Shown piece by piece: positions 1 through 9,915 of a stretch of 64,000 nucleotides of DNA (position 1 is the stretch's first letter; every line of letters begins with the position of its first letter). The position numbers and the translations under genes were made by a program. Source of the stretch: Marinobacter segnicrescens (GTDB lineage: Bacteria; Pseudomonadota; Gammaproteobacteria; Pseudomonadales; Oleiphilaceae); the NCBI RefSeq assembly GCF_900111555.1, contig NZ_FOHZ01000003.1, positions 167,777 through 231,776 on the forward strand, read 5' to 3'. The notes below the pieces were generated by a model, which did not search any database, was not told the DNA's origin, and saw only the letters and a list, made by a program, of their open reading frames with translations.

Positions 1-903
1 GCCCTCAACAGTTACGAGAACCGGGTCTACCAGGTAGGGCTGGATGACCAGCCACCGGTGATTGCCAAATTCTACCGCCCGGGCCGCTGGAGTGAAGACC
101 AGGTCCGCGAAGAGCACAGCTTTTCCCTGGAGCTGGCCGAAGCCGGGGTACCGGTCGTTGCGCCACTGCCGCTGGCATCCGGGGATACCCTGGGGCGGGA
201 AGGTCCCTTCCTGTTCGCCCTGTTCCCCCAGCGTGGTGGACAGGCACCGGATACCAGCACACCAGATACCCTTTACCGGCTGGGCCAGTGGCTGGGCCAG
301 CTCCACAACATTGGCGACCGGGAGCCCTTTCGTCACCGGCCGGCCATGTCGATCCTGCCTGCCATCACCGATTTCAGCCATTACCTGACGGAAAACGACT
401 GGATACCCACGGACCTGCGCCCGGCCTGGGACAGTCTGATTCCAGACCTGATCAACGAGTGCGCCCGACTGGTGGATCAGGCGGGGGATGTGCATAACCT
501 GAGGCTGCACGGCGATTGCCACGCCGGCAATATCCTGGTTCGGGAAGATCAACTGTTGTTCGTGGACATGGATGACTGCCGCAGCGGCCCGGCCATCCAG
601 GACCTCTGGCTACTGCTGAACGGCGACGACCAGGAGCGCAGCCAGCAGTTTGGAGAACTCCTGGAAGGCTACGAAATGTTCCGGGATTTCAATCGCCGCG
701 AGCGTTACCTGATTGAACCCCTGCGCTGCTTCCGGCAGCTCTCCCATTGCGCGTGGCTGGCCCAGCGCTGGGACGACCCGGCCTTCCCCCGGTTTTTCCC
801 CTGGTTTGCCCAGCCCCGGTTCTGGTCTGACCAGGTCCTTTCCCTGCGTGAGCAGCTCGCTGCCCTGCAGGGCCCCGTACTGAACATTCCCGGTCAGTAC
901 TGA
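1..903 (+). CDS. srkA: Stress response kinase A (SrkA/YihE/RdoA), 5' end cut by window
   Basis: SrkA is an aminoglycoside-phosphotransferase-fold Ser/Thr kinase linked in E. coli to survival under envelope and oxidative stress. The reading frame is open from the first base, and the visible N-terminal segment NSYENRVYQV is typical of the family, so only a short N-terminus is missing. About 300 codons remain. The catalytic loop HGDCHAGNIL lies near visible codon 170 and the metal-binding segment VDMDDCRSGP near codon 189. A small membrane protein gene follows 35 bp after the stop and may be co-transcribed. There is no dsbA neighbour downstream, unlike in E. coli. The identification rests on motifs and is firm. 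Confidence 0.93.
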   Translation, partial: ALNSYENRVYQVGLDDQPPVIAKFYRPGRWSEDQVREEHSFSLELAEAGVPVVAPLPLASGDTLGREGPFLFALFPQRGGQAPDTSTPDTLYRLGQWLGQLHNIGDREPFRHRPAMSILPAITDFSHYLTENDWIPTDLRPAWDSLIPDLINECARLVDQAGDVHNLRLHGDCHAGNILVREDQLLFVDMDDCRSGPAIQDLWLLLNGDDQERSQQFGELLEGYEMFRDFNRRERYLIEPLRCFRQLSHCAWLAQRWDDPAFPRFFPWFAQPRFWSDQVLSLREQLAALQGPVLNIPGQY

Positions 904-938
904 ACCGCTTTTACCCCCGTTATCGATCCGGAGACGCC

Positions 939-1268
939 ATGAGCAAACCCGAGGCCACCTACACCGTCCGTAGCCTGATTGTGACGGCTATTGCCAGCAT
1001 CATCGCCACTGTCCTGGTGCTGGAATTCAGCGGCAAAATTGCCCACAGCGAGAACAAGGACCACGTTCCCGTAGGCGATTTCAAGGCCATCCATGTGCAG
1101 CCCGGTGAGGACTTCCGTATGTCCTCGAAGGCATCCGAACTCCATGCGGTCTGTCAGAATGGCTACCTGGCCATCGCGGCGGACGCTGACCCCGACTACC
1201 GGGGCATTGTCGTGGATTACAAGAATCGTGGCGTCCGGTGCCAACGAGCGCCGAACACCGACGAGTAA
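939..1268 (+). CDS. Small single-pass membrane protein of unknown function
   Basis: This encodes 109 residues that I do not recognise. A hydrophobic stretch at about residues 12-28 (SLIVTAIASIIATVLVL) looks like an N-terminal anchor or uncleaved signal. The polar remainder of about 80 residues would then lie in the periplasm and carries two cysteines, in AVCQNG and VRCQRA, that could pair. A GGAG sits about 5 bases before the ATG. The gene lies 35 bp after srkA and 15 bp before cmoA, so it is probably transcribed with one or both. It looks like a real gene because of its ribosome binding site and tight packing, but no function can be given. Confidence 0.7.
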   Translation: MSKPEATYTVRSLIVTAIASIIATVLVLEFSGKIAHSENKDHVPVGDFKAIHVQPGEDFRMSSKASELHAVCQNGYLAIAADADPDYRGIVVDYKNRGVRCQRAPNTDE

Positions 1269-1283
1269 CGGGAGCACGCATCC

Positions 1284-2042
1284 ATGAGCCAGCAGCGCAA
1301 ACACGGTCCGAGCCATCGCCTGGACACCATCTATGCCACTGACCAGCCCCGCCAGGATTTCCGGTTTGATGAGTCCGTAGCCCGTGTGTTCCCGGATATG
1401 ATTCGCCGCTCTGTGCCGGGCTACACCACTATTATTCCGATGATCGAGGTGATCACCGAGCAATATGTGCAAACAGGCTCCCATTGCTACGACCTGGGCT
1501 GCTCCCTCGGCGCATCCACCCTGGCCATGCGCCACGGAATGCCCGCCTCCGGTTGTACCCTGGTGGGCGTAGACAACTCCCCGGCGATGATCGATCGCTG
1601 CGAGCACTACATCGCCCTGGACGATCATCCGCTGCCTGTCACACTGCGTTGCGAAGATATCCTGGACACGGACATTGTGGATGCGTCGGTTAGTACCCTG
1701 AATTTCACACTCCAGTTTGTGGACCCCGGGCGACGGCTGGAACTGCTTACCCGCATCGCGGAGGCAACTCGCCCCGGCGGCGTGCTGATCCTGTCGGAGA
1801 AAATCCGCTTTGACTGCGAGCGCGAACAGGAGACCCAGACCCGGCTACACCATGAGTTCAAGCGAGCCAACGGCTACTCAGACCTGGAGATCAGCCAGAA
1901 GCGCAGCGCACTGGAACAGGTGCTGATTCCGGAAACCCTGGGCGAACACACACGACGGCTCGAAGCGGCCGGGTTCCGGGATGTAACGGTCTGGTACCAG
2001 TGTTTCAACTTTGTATCCATGCTGGCATTCAAGCCGGACTGA
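1284..2042 (+). CDS. cmoA: Carboxy-S-adenosyl-L-methionine synthase
   Basis: CmoA converts S-adenosylmethionine and prephenate to carboxy-SAM, the cofactor used by CmoB to make 5-carboxymethoxyuridine at tRNA position 34. The 252-residue product has the Rossmann methyltransferase fold with the SAM loop YDLGCSLGAS at about residue 69. Further segments are GVDNSPAM and an N-terminal QDFRFDESVARVFPDM typical of CmoA. Length matches the family. The ATG has a GGGAG about 9 bases upstream. cmoB follows 18 bp after the stop, the usual pairing, so the two form an operon. Confidence 0.97.
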   Translation: MSQQRKHGPSHRLDTIYATDQPRQDFRFDESVARVFPDMIRRSVPGYTTIIPMIEVITEQYVQTGSHCYDLGCSLGASTLAMRHGMPASGCTLVGVDNSPAMIDRCEHYIALDDHPLPVTLRCEDILDTDIVDASVSTLNFTLQFVDPGRRLELLTRIAEATRPGGVLILSEKIRFDCEREQETQTRLHHEFKRANGYSDLEISQKRSALEQVLIPETLGEHTRRLEAAGFRDVTVWYQCFNFVSMLAFKPD

Positions 2043-2060
2043 AGAGGACGAGGACGTACC

Positions 2061-3053
2061 ATGCTGGACTGGCAGACTACCTGGTCGGACATGCTGCTGC
2101 GACTGGAAAAGGAGGGCTGGCAGGACTGGGCTGACAAGATCCGCGACCAGCTACACCAACGCTTTGTAGAGAATCCCCACGGCGACCTGCGGCGCTGGCA
2201 GGCTGCCCTCGCCAGGCTGCCAGAGCGTACGGGCGGACTGGTCTGGTGCGACCGCAGTGAAGTCACGGTGGACAGCCTTGTACCCCTGTCGTCCCCGGAG
2301 GCAGAAGAGCTGGAACAGGGCCTGCGGGGCCTGATGCCATGGCGCAAGGGGCCGTTCCGCTTTTTCGGAACCCTGGTGGATACCGAATGGCGCTCGGACT
2401 GGAAGTGGGAGAGGGTAGCCCCGGCACTGAGCGACCTCAATGGGCGCCGTGTCCTGGACGTAGGCTGCGGCTCTGGCTACCACCTCTGGCGCATGTACGG
2501 CGCGGGCGCCAGCGAGGTAATTGGCATCGATCCGGGCCTGCTGTTCCTGTGCCAGTTCCTGGCGGTGAAACGCTATCAGCCGTCGGCACCCGTGGATCTC
2601 CTGCCCCTGCGCATTGAGGATCTTGCGCGACCGCTGGAGTATTTCGATACCACGTTTTCCATGGGCGTGCTCTATCACCGGCGCTCACCCATTGACCACC
2701 TACTGGAACTGAAAGACACCCTCAGGCCCGGCGGCGAGCTGGTACTGGAAACCCTGGTGGTGGACGGCCCGGAGGGCTACGCCCTGATGCCCGAGGATCG
2801 CTACGGCCGTATGCGCAATGTATGGTTCCTGCCCTCGTGCCCCACCCTGTTGCGGTGGATGGCCAGGGCCGGCCTGGAAGACGCCAGGGTCGTTGACGTG
2901 ACCGTTACGACCAAGGAAGAGCAGCGATCCACCGACTGGATGCAGTTCCAGTCACTGGAACACTTCCTGGATCCGCAGGACCCGAGCCGCACCATTGAAG
3001 GCTACCCCGGGCCAAAACGGGCAACGGTCATTGCCCGCAAGCCAGGGCGATAA
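2061..3053 (+). CDS. cmoB: tRNA U34 carboxymethyltransferase
   Basis: CmoB transfers the carboxymethyl group from carboxy-SAM to 5-hydroxyuridine at the wobble position of tRNA. The 330 residues match the usual length. The cofactor loop [13 protein letters not shown] starts at about residue 133 and is followed by [12 protein letters not shown]. The N-terminal 110 residues form the extra domain that sets CmoB apart from CmoA. It is the second gene of a cmoAB pair and converges on purA. Confidence 0.97.
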   Translation: MLDWQTTWSDMLLRLEKEGWQDWADKIRDQLHQRFVENPHGDLRRWQAALARLPERTGGLVWCDRSEVTVDSLVPLSSPEAEELEQGLRGLMPWRKGPFRFFGTLVDTEWRSDWKWERVAPALSDLNGRRVLDVGCGSGYHLWRMYGAGASEVIGIDPGLLFLCQFLAVKRYQPSAPVDLLPLRIEDLARPLEYFDTTFSMGVLYHRRSPIDHLLELKDTLRPGGELVLETLVVDGPEGYALMPEDRYGRMRNVWFLPSCPTLLRWMARAGLEDARVVDVTVTTKEEQRSTDWMQFQSLEHFLDPQDPSRTIEGYPGPKRATVIARKPGR

Positions 3054-3069
3054 GTAAAGGAGGGAAGCG

Positions 3070-3104
3070 CTGCCAGGCATCGGGCTTAAGCCCCCGCCCG
3101 GCAG
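3070..3104. terminator. Inverted repeat between convergent cmoB and purA
   Basis: A nested inverted repeat has outer arms CTGCC and GGCAG and an inner perfect GGGC-TTAA-GCCC. It lies between the two convergent stops. There is no clear T-run on either strand, so intrinsic termination is only plausible. Confidence 0.4.
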
Positions 3105-3114
3105 TTACTGACTA

Positions 3115-4419
<1,305 letters not shown>

Positions 4420-4488
4420 TCATATGGCCCGGTCAGAGACCGGTCACTGTCAGTATGAATCGCAGAGATAGGCAGGTGTCGGCCCTGC

Positions 4489-5676
4489 CTACTGAATCTC
4501 GAGTTGTTCCACTACCCACTGGCCATCGCGCTTGACCAATACACGGTCGCAACCCCGCTCAGCCGGGTTGACGCTGACGTCCTCCGGCAGTGCCCTTACA
4601 ACGGCTTCTGTCGCACGTAGCCTTGCGACAGCCGCATCCAGGGACGGATCCGGGTCCGCCGGCGCCCAGATGACCGCGCTTCGGCGTACAGTGCGGCGAC
4701 CGAGCGCCACAAGGGCCCTGACATCAAGGCTGAAACCGGTGGCTGGACGGGCGCGACCGAAATCCTGGCCGATGGCATCGTAGCGGCCGCCCTTCCCGAC
4801 CGCATCACCGTGGCCAGGGACGTAGGCCGCGAAAACCAGCCCGGTGTGATAGTTGTAGCCCCGCAGCTCGCAGAAGTCGAAACCGAGGCGGAGGTCCGGA
4901 TGGCTCTCCCGCAACCGCTCAGCAATCCGTTTGAGCTGATCCAGGGCGCCAATCACATTGGCCGGAGCCCCTGCCAGTACCCGGCGGGCCTCTTTCAGGG
5001 CATCCAGGCCGCCACTCACCCTGGCGAGAGCGCGCAGATAGGCCCCCGGGGTGTCCGGTGGACACTGCCCCAGCAGCTGGTCAAGCTCGGGAATGGACTT
5101 CCGCGCCATGGCGTCAAAAATGGCGGCCTCGGTGTCCTCATCAAAATCCGCAGCTTCGATCAGTGACTGGTAAACCGCCACGTGGGCAAGGTCGAGGTGC
5201 ACCTCAGGAACGCCAGCAACACGCAGGGACTCCAGCATGAGCCGGATGACTTCCAGGTCGGCCTCTTCCGAGGAGCTGCCAAATAACTCACAGCCTGCCT
5301 GGATAGGGGTTCGGCCTGTCAGCATATGTTGGGGGCGTGCATGGAGCACGTGTCCGGCGTAGCACAGACGGGTGATGCCGTCCTGGTGCAGGGTGTGGGC
5401 ATCGATACGAGCCGCCTGGGGTGTCATATCTGCGCGCACCCCCATCATACGCCCTGTCAGCTGATCGGTCAGCTTGAACGTCTGCAGGGCCAGGTCGTGG
5501 CCGGTACCGGTAAACAGGGAGTCGAGGTATTCGATCAGTGGCGGGATCACCAGCTGATAACCCCAGCGCTGGCACGTGTCCATGACTTCCCGGCGCAGGG
5601 ACTCAATCTGGCCGGCCAGTGGCGGCAGGATGTCTTCTACGCCGTCAGGAAGCAGCCAGCGGTCAGAAACCGTCAT
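4489..5676 (-). CDS. hisZ: ATP phosphoribosyltransferase regulatory subunit HisZ
   Basis: HisZ is a histidyl-tRNA-synthetase paralogue that forms a hetero-octamer with the short form of HisG and makes it active and feedback-sensitive. The 395 residues begin with the class II synthetase-like LPDGVEDILPPLAGQIE and carry GRMMGVRADMTPQAARI (motif 2 region). The C-terminal anticodon-binding domain of true HisRS is absent, as expected for HisZ. Its presence predicts a short HisG elsewhere in the genome. The ATG at 5676 is preceded by AGAAGGTAAACAGGTT. It sits between hflC and purA. Confidence 0.95.
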   Translation of the reverse strand: MTVSDRWLLPDGVEDILPPLAGQIESLRREVMDTCQRWGYQLVIPPLIEYLDSLFTGTGHDLALQTFKLTDQLTGRMMGVRADMTPQAARIDAHTLHQDGITRLCYAGHVLHARPQHMLTGRTPIQAGCELFGSSSEEADLEVIRLMLESLRVAGVPEVHLDLAHVAVYQSLIEAADFDEDTEAAIFDAMARKSIPELDQLLGQCPPDTPGAYLRALARVSGGLDALKEARRVLAGAPANVIGALDQLKRIAERLRESHPDLRLGFDFCELRGYNYHTGLVFAAYVPGHGDAVGKGGRYDAIGQDFGRARPATGFSLDVRALVALGRRTVRRSAVIWAPADPDPSLDAAVARLRATEAVVRALPEDVSVNPAERGCDRVLVKRDGQWVVEQLEIQ

Positions 5677-5712
5677 AACCTGTTTACCTTCTGCTGAATT
5701 CAGTTGGGGGCG

Positions 5713-5740
5713 AGATTACCGGATGCAAACATTTACCCAA
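5713..5740 (-). promoter_or_regulatory. Possible hisZ promoter
   Basis: On the minus strand TTGGGT and TAATCT are separated by 16 bases, about 37 bases before the hisZ ATG. It lies downstream of the hflC terminator, where a new promoter is expected. Match to consensus is moderate. Confidence 0.35.
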
Positions 5741-5772
5741 AACCCGGCGGATTCTACACCTTTGCCGGCCAC

Positions 5773-5816
5773 AAAAAAACCGGACCGCCCCAGCCAGTGC
5801 CGAAGGGGTCCGGTTT
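5773..5816 (-). terminator. Intrinsic terminator after hflC
   Basis: Read on the minus strand, a perfect 10-bp stem (AAACCGGACC / GGTCCGGTTT) with a 20-base loop is followed directly by further T residues. It lies just past the hflC stop and separates the hfl genes from hisZ-purA. Confidence 0.8.
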
Positions 5817-5837
5817 CATTCAACCGGTGCGGGCTGA

Positions 5838-6716
5838 TCAGTTCGCGGCCGGGTTGGCGTCCTTGAAGTAGCGCATGAATTCACTGTCGCTGTCGATGAC
5901 CATCACGTCGTCCTTGCCAGAGAACGTCTTCTGGTAGGCTTCAAGGCTACGGTACAGGCGGTAGAACTCAGGATCATTGCCATAGGCGTCCGCATAGATC
6001 CTGGCGGCCTGACCATCCCCTTCACCACGGGTTTCCTCGGCGGTGGCAAAGGCTTCGGCCAGGGTCACGGTTCGCTGCCGGTCGGCATCGGCGCGGATAC
6101 CCTCCGCCAACTCACGGCCCCGTGAGCGGAATTCCTGCGCCAGTTTCTCGCGCTCGGTCGCCATGCGCCGGTAGACGTTTTCACTCACCGACTGAGGCAG
6201 CTCGATGGCCTTGACCCGGATGTCCAGCACTTCAATACCGAAAGCTTCACGCACCCGCTCATTAACCCTGTCCCGCAGGGTTTCCATCAGCTCATCCCGC
6301 TGACCCGAGACCACCTCGTGCATGGTACGGACACCGAACTCGTCACGCAGCCCGTTGTCGATACGGGACAGCAGCAGCGACTGGGCACGCAGCTCGTCAC
6401 CACCCGTCGAACGGTAATACTCGTCTACGTCCTGGATCCGCCAGGCCACGTAGGAATCCACGTCCAGCGGCTTTTTCTCAATGGTCAGGTACTGCTTGGC
6501 CGGCAGGTCCGTTGTCAGCACCCGGATGTCGAACTCCCGGACCTGGTCAACCACCGGCACCTTGAAGTGCAGCCCGGCAGGCACGTCGGTTTCGATCAGC
6601 TCACCGAACCGGAGCACCACGCCACGGTGGGTTTCCGGGATGATATACACGCTGGACAGAACCAGCAGGATGACAACGAGGGCACCTGCAAGGCCCGCTA
6701 TGCTTTTAGGCCCCAT
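5838..6716 (-). CDS. hflC: HflC, FtsH protease modulator (SPFH/band 7 protein)
   Basis: HflC and HflK form a large inner-membrane cage around FtsH and modulate its proteolysis. The product has 292 residues with an N-terminal membrane anchor (about residues 7-27, AGLAGALVVILLVLSSVYII). A band 7/SPFH domain starting near VVLRFGELIETD and a C-terminal helical region follow. Length is normal. It begins 2 bp after the hflK stop, and its GGAGGAG lies inside the end of hflK, indicating translational coupling. It is the last gene before an intrinsic terminator. Confidence 0.97.
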   Translation of the reverse strand: MGPKSIAGLAGALVVILLVLSSVYIIPETHRGVVLRFGELIETDVPAGLHFKVPVVDQVREFDIRVLTTDLPAKQYLTIEKKPLDVDSYVAWRIQDVDEYYRSTGGDELRAQSLLLSRIDNGLRDEFGVRTMHEVVSGQRDELMETLRDRVNERVREAFGIEVLDIRVKAIELPQSVSENVYRRMATEREKLAQEFRSRGRELAEGIRADADRQRTVTLAEAFATAEETRGEGDGQAARIYADAYGNDPEFYRLYRSLEAYQKTFSGKDDVMVIDSDSEFMRYFKDANPAAN

Positions 6717-6718
6717 GA

Positions 6719-7936
6719 TTATCGACTCCTCCGGCTGTTATTCAATTCCTGGCGGCTGCGCAGCTCTTCAATCACCCTGTCCGTCAGTGCCTGGATGCTT
6801 TGTTCATCCTGGCGCTGGCTGCTGTCCAGAGAACCGGAGTTGCTGGCACCACTGGAGCTACCGCCCTGACTGCCGAACATGCGATCCAGCGGCAGGTACA
6901 TCATGTTGCCGGTGCTGGCGGTATCCACCAGAACCTTGGTGGTGTTGGAGTAGACGTTCTCGAGCGCCTGCAAATACATCCGCTCACGGGTCACCTCAGG
7001 TGCCATCTGGTAGACCGACAGTAACTCGGTGAAGCGCGCAGTTTCACCACGGGCGCGCTCGATGACCTCATCGCGATAGGCGTTGGCCTCCTCGATCAGC
7101 CGTTGGGCACGGCCCCGGGCTTCCGGAACGATCCGGTTACGATAGGTCTCGGCCTCTTCCTTGAAGCGCTGCTCGTCTTCCCGGGCACGCTGAACTTCGC
7201 GGAAGGCATCCTGCACCGCTTCAGGGGGCTGGGTGCTTTCCACGTTGACCTGGACGATTTCCAGACCAGTACCGTAGTCGACGAGGAAGCGCTGCAGGCG
7301 CTGCTCGACGCGGATGGCCAGCTCGGCACGCCCCTCGGTCAGCACGTCATCCAGCACCGAGCTGCCCACTTCGTGGCGCAGCGCGCTGTCGGTGGCGAAA
7401 GCCAGGGCCTGGTTTGAGTCCCGGACATTCAGCACATAGGCCTTCGCATCGGACACCCGGTACTGAACCTGGAGGTCGACGGTAACGATGTTCTCGTCCT
7501 CAGTCAGCATCTGGCCCTGGGACTCGGCGTTACGAACGTTGGTGACACGAACCTTGGTCGCCTGTTCCACCAGCGGCAGCTTGAAGCGCAGACCCGGATT
7601 TTCCGTACGATGGTATTCACCAAAGCGAAGGACCACGGCCCGCTCCTGTTCGTCGACGGTATAGAACGACTGGAAGACGACATAGCCCACGACGATGATG
7701 GCGCCCAGGGCAAACACGGCGCCCAGGCCAGCACCACCGCCCTTGCCGCCGGACCCGCCGGAACCACCGGAGCGATTACCACCCTTGCCGCCCAGCATGC
7801 GGTTGAGCTTGTCCAGCCCCTTTTTCAGGGCCTCATCCAGGTCAGGGGGCCCCTGATCGTTGCCGCCACGACGACCACCACCGGTGCCCCAGGGGTCGTT
7901 GTCGTTGCGATTTCCACCCGGTTCATTCCAGGCCAT
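6719..7936 (-). CDS. hflK: HflK, FtsH protease modulator
   Basis: This is the partner of HflC in the membrane-bound HflKC complex. The 405 residues start with a cytoplasmic Gly/Asn-rich segment (MAWNEPGGNRNDNDPWG), then a GGSGGSGGKGGGAG linker. A single membrane helix follows (about residues 72-92) before the band 7 domain (VVLRFGEYHRTENPGLRFKL onwards). The C-terminus is low-complexity and rich in Ser and Gln. The ATG is preceded by GGAGAG. It is co-directional with hflX (116 bp upstream) and nearly fused to hflC. Confidence 0.97.
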   Translation of the reverse strand: MAWNEPGGNRNDNDPWGTGGGRRGGNDQGPPDLDEALKKGLDKLNRMLGGKGGNRSGGSGGSGGKGGGAGLGAVFALGAIIVVGYVVFQSFYTVDEQERAVVLRFGEYHRTENPGLRFKLPLVEQATKVRVTNVRNAESQGQMLTEDENIVTVDLQVQYRVSDAKAYVLNVRDSNQALAFATDSALRHEVGSSVLDDVLTEGRAELAIRVEQRLQRFLVDYGTGLEIVQVNVESTQPPEAVQDAFREVQRAREDEQRFKEEAETYRNRIVPEARGRAQRLIEEANAYRDEVIERARGETARFTELLSVYQMAPEVTRERMYLQALENVYSNTTKVLVDTASTGNMMYLPLDRMFGSQGGSSSGASNSGSLDSSQRQDEQSIQALTDRVIEELRSRQELNNSRRSR

Positions 7937-8052
7937 AGGTCTCTCCGTCTATGCGTTTAAAGCGTTACGAATGGCTGCAAATACTAGGGATTTATACGTG
8001 CCCCGGCAATAGCCAGCAGTGTTTTCACAGGCAACAGGCCCGAATCCTGTGA

Positions 8053-9348
8053 TCAGGGTGCTTCGACCCGCACCTGATCCGTCGACAGGCCAGCGCGACT
8101 GAGCAACTGGAACCAGTCACGGCTCTGCAGGCGGATCTCCACCGCCACGTCACCGTTTTCCAGGTAATCCTCCCTGAGCACCGAGCCCGCCTCATGAAGC
8201 AAGGCCCGGAGCTTGCCATCAGCTGGCCCCAGTACCACTCGCTGGTGGAGCAGGTCTTCCGCAAGGCGCTCAACAATCGCGTCAAAGAGTAACTCCATGC
8301 CCTGCCCGGTCTGGGCAGATACCCACACCCGCACAGGGTCACCACTTTCATTACGCTCGACCCTCGGCGTAAAGTCTTCAAGCAGGTCTATCTTGTTGAA
8401 CACTTGGAGGAACGGAACTTCGTCAGCGCCAATCTCGTGGAGCACGTTTTCCACCTGCTCCATGTTCTCTTCCCGGCGCTCATCGTGACAGTCCACGACG
8501 TGCAACAATAATGATGCCTGGACGGTTTCTTCCAGGGTTGCCCGGAAAGCTTCCACAAGCTTGTGGGGAAGGTGGCGGATAAATCCCACTGTATCCGCAA
8601 TAACGACAGGTCCGATGTCGGGAAGTTCCAGCCGTCGCAATGTCGGGTCCAGGGTGGCGAACAGCTGGTCGGCCGCGTAGACGCCGGACTCAGTGATACG
8701 ATTGAACAGGGTAGACTTGCCGGCATTGGTATAGCCCACCAGGGAGACAGTAGGAATATCTGCCTTTTTTCGGGCACGGCGACCCTGGTCCCGCTGCCGG
8801 CGCACCTTCTCCAGACGCTTGTGAATCGCCTTGATGCGTTCTCTCAGCAGTCGCCGATCAGTCTCCAGCTGGGTTTCCCCCGGGCCGCGCAGGCCGATAC
8901 CGCCTTTCTGGCGCTCCAGGTGGGTCCAGCCCCGCACGAGACGGGTAGACATGTGCTCCAACTGGGCAAGTTCCACCTGCAACTTGCCCTCATGGGTTCG
9001 GGCCCGCTGGGCAAAGATATCGAGGATAACACCGGTACGGTCAAGCACCCGGCACTTCAGTTCCCGTTCAATATTCCGCTCCTGGCTGGGGCTAAGGGCG
9101 TGGTTGAACAGCACCACGTCAGCCTCGCACGCGGCCGCCATATCACGGATTTCTTCCAGCTTGCCTTCGCCCACGAACAGCCTCGGGCTGGGCTGGTTGC
9201 GGGACCCCGTGACTTCCGCCACCGGCTCAACGCCTGCGGACGTTACCAGTTCCCGGAATTCGCCAAGGTCTTCCATGGCACTGCCATGGGAGCTGAATTC
9301 GATATGAACAAGCACGGCTCGTTCACCGACATCAGGACGCTCAAACAA
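8053..9348 (-). CDS. hflX: GTPase HflX, ribosome-splitting factor
   Basis: HflX binds ribosomes and can split stalled or heat-stressed 70S particles. The 431-residue product has the N-terminal HflX domain (FVGEGKLEEI, HALSPSQERNIE) and a helical linker with GWTHLERQKGGIGLRG. The G domain has G1 GYTNAGKST, G3 DTVGFI and G4 NKID. The start is TTG at 9348. Its AGGAG lies 9 bases upstream, and the resulting MFERPDVGERAVLVH aligns with the start of E. coli HflX. A terminator lies between hfq and this gene. Confidence 0.96.
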   Translation of the reverse strand: MFERPDVGERAVLVHIEFSSHGSAMEDLGEFRELVTSAGVEPVAEVTGSRNQPSPRLFVGEGKLEEIRDMAAACEADVVLFNHALSPSQERNIERELKCRVLDRTGVILDIFAQRARTHEGKLQVELAQLEHMSTRLVRGWTHLERQKGGIGLRGPGETQLETDRRLLRERIKAIHKRLEKVRRQRDQGRRARKKADIPTVSLVGYTNAGKSTLFNRITESGVYAADQLFATLDPTLRRLELPDIGPVVIADTVGFIRHLPHKLVEAFRATLEETVQASLLLHVVDCHDERREENMEQVENVLHEIGADEVPFLQVFNKIDLLEDFTPRVERNESGDPVRVWVSAQTGQGMELLFDAIVERLAEDLLHQRVVLGPADGKLRALLHEAGSVLREDYLENGDVAVEIRLQSRDWFQLLSRAGLSTDQVRVEAP

Positions 9349-9431
9349 TCAGTCTTTCTCCTGTCTCTTCAGACAGCTTCGGGGGAGGTCTTCCCCCAAC
9401 ACCGAAGCAATAATCCAATGGATAAAAATGT

Positions 9432-9479
9432 AAAAACCCGCACAGCCTGAACCAGCATTACCTGGTCAGCCTGTGCGGG
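9432..9479 (-). terminator. Intrinsic terminator between hfq and hflX
   Basis: On the minus strand a 9-bp stem CCCGCACAG/CTGTGCGGG is extended by a second stem (CTGACCAG against CTGGTTCAG) and followed by TTTTT. It lies 26 bp past the hfq stop. It would limit transcription into hflX. Confidence 0.8.
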
Positions 9480-9505
9480 CCTGACGACAAAACCCCGAGG
9501 TGCTG

Positions 9506-9757
9506 TCAGTCTTCCGATTCATTCTCTCCAGCCGGGTTCTGCTGGGGAATGCGAACATTCCGGGCAGGGACAACGGTGGAAATCGCATGCTTGTAGACCA
9601 TCTGGCTGACGGTATTCTTAAGCAGAATGACAAACTGGTCGAAGGACTCTACCTGGCCCTGAAGCTTGATACCGTTCACCAGGAAGATGGAAACCGGGAT
9701 ACGCTCCTTGCGCAGTGCGTTGAGGTAAGGGTCTTGTAGAGAGTGCCCTTTTGACAT
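9506..9757 (-). CDS. hfq: RNA-binding protein Hfq
   Basis: Hfq is the hexameric Sm-like chaperone that pairs small RNAs with mRNAs. I place the start at the ATG at 9757, preceded by AGGAGAAAT. The longer open frame upstream has no such site and is not conserved. The resulting 83 residues begin [18 protein letters not shown] and contain the Sm1 motif ([16 protein letters not shown]) and the Sm2 motif ([10 protein letters not shown]). The acidic C-terminal tail is short (ENESED). It lies downstream of miaA with a 158-bp gap that may hold its own promoter. Confidence 0.98.
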   Translation of the reverse strand: MSKGHSLQDPYLNALRKERIPVSIFLVNGIKLQGQVESFDQFVILLKNTVSQMVYKHAISTVVPARNVRIPQQNPAGENESED

Positions 9758-9915
9758 GTTATTTCTCCTGTATTTTTCTGATAGTGCAGATCGTCGTTGT
9801 GTTACAGCCGCCAAACGCACCAGCATTAACCAATGCCAGGTCAGCAGCCAATCGGGACCGGATACCTCCAGTGAAGTTCCCGGTGAACCTCCGGCAAAGC
9901 CTGAAGCCCTGATCC

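Noticed and set aside
894..1628. 244-codon minus-strand frame across the small membrane protein gene and cmoA
   Set aside because: Overlaps a confident cmoA and shows no domain, so it was not called.
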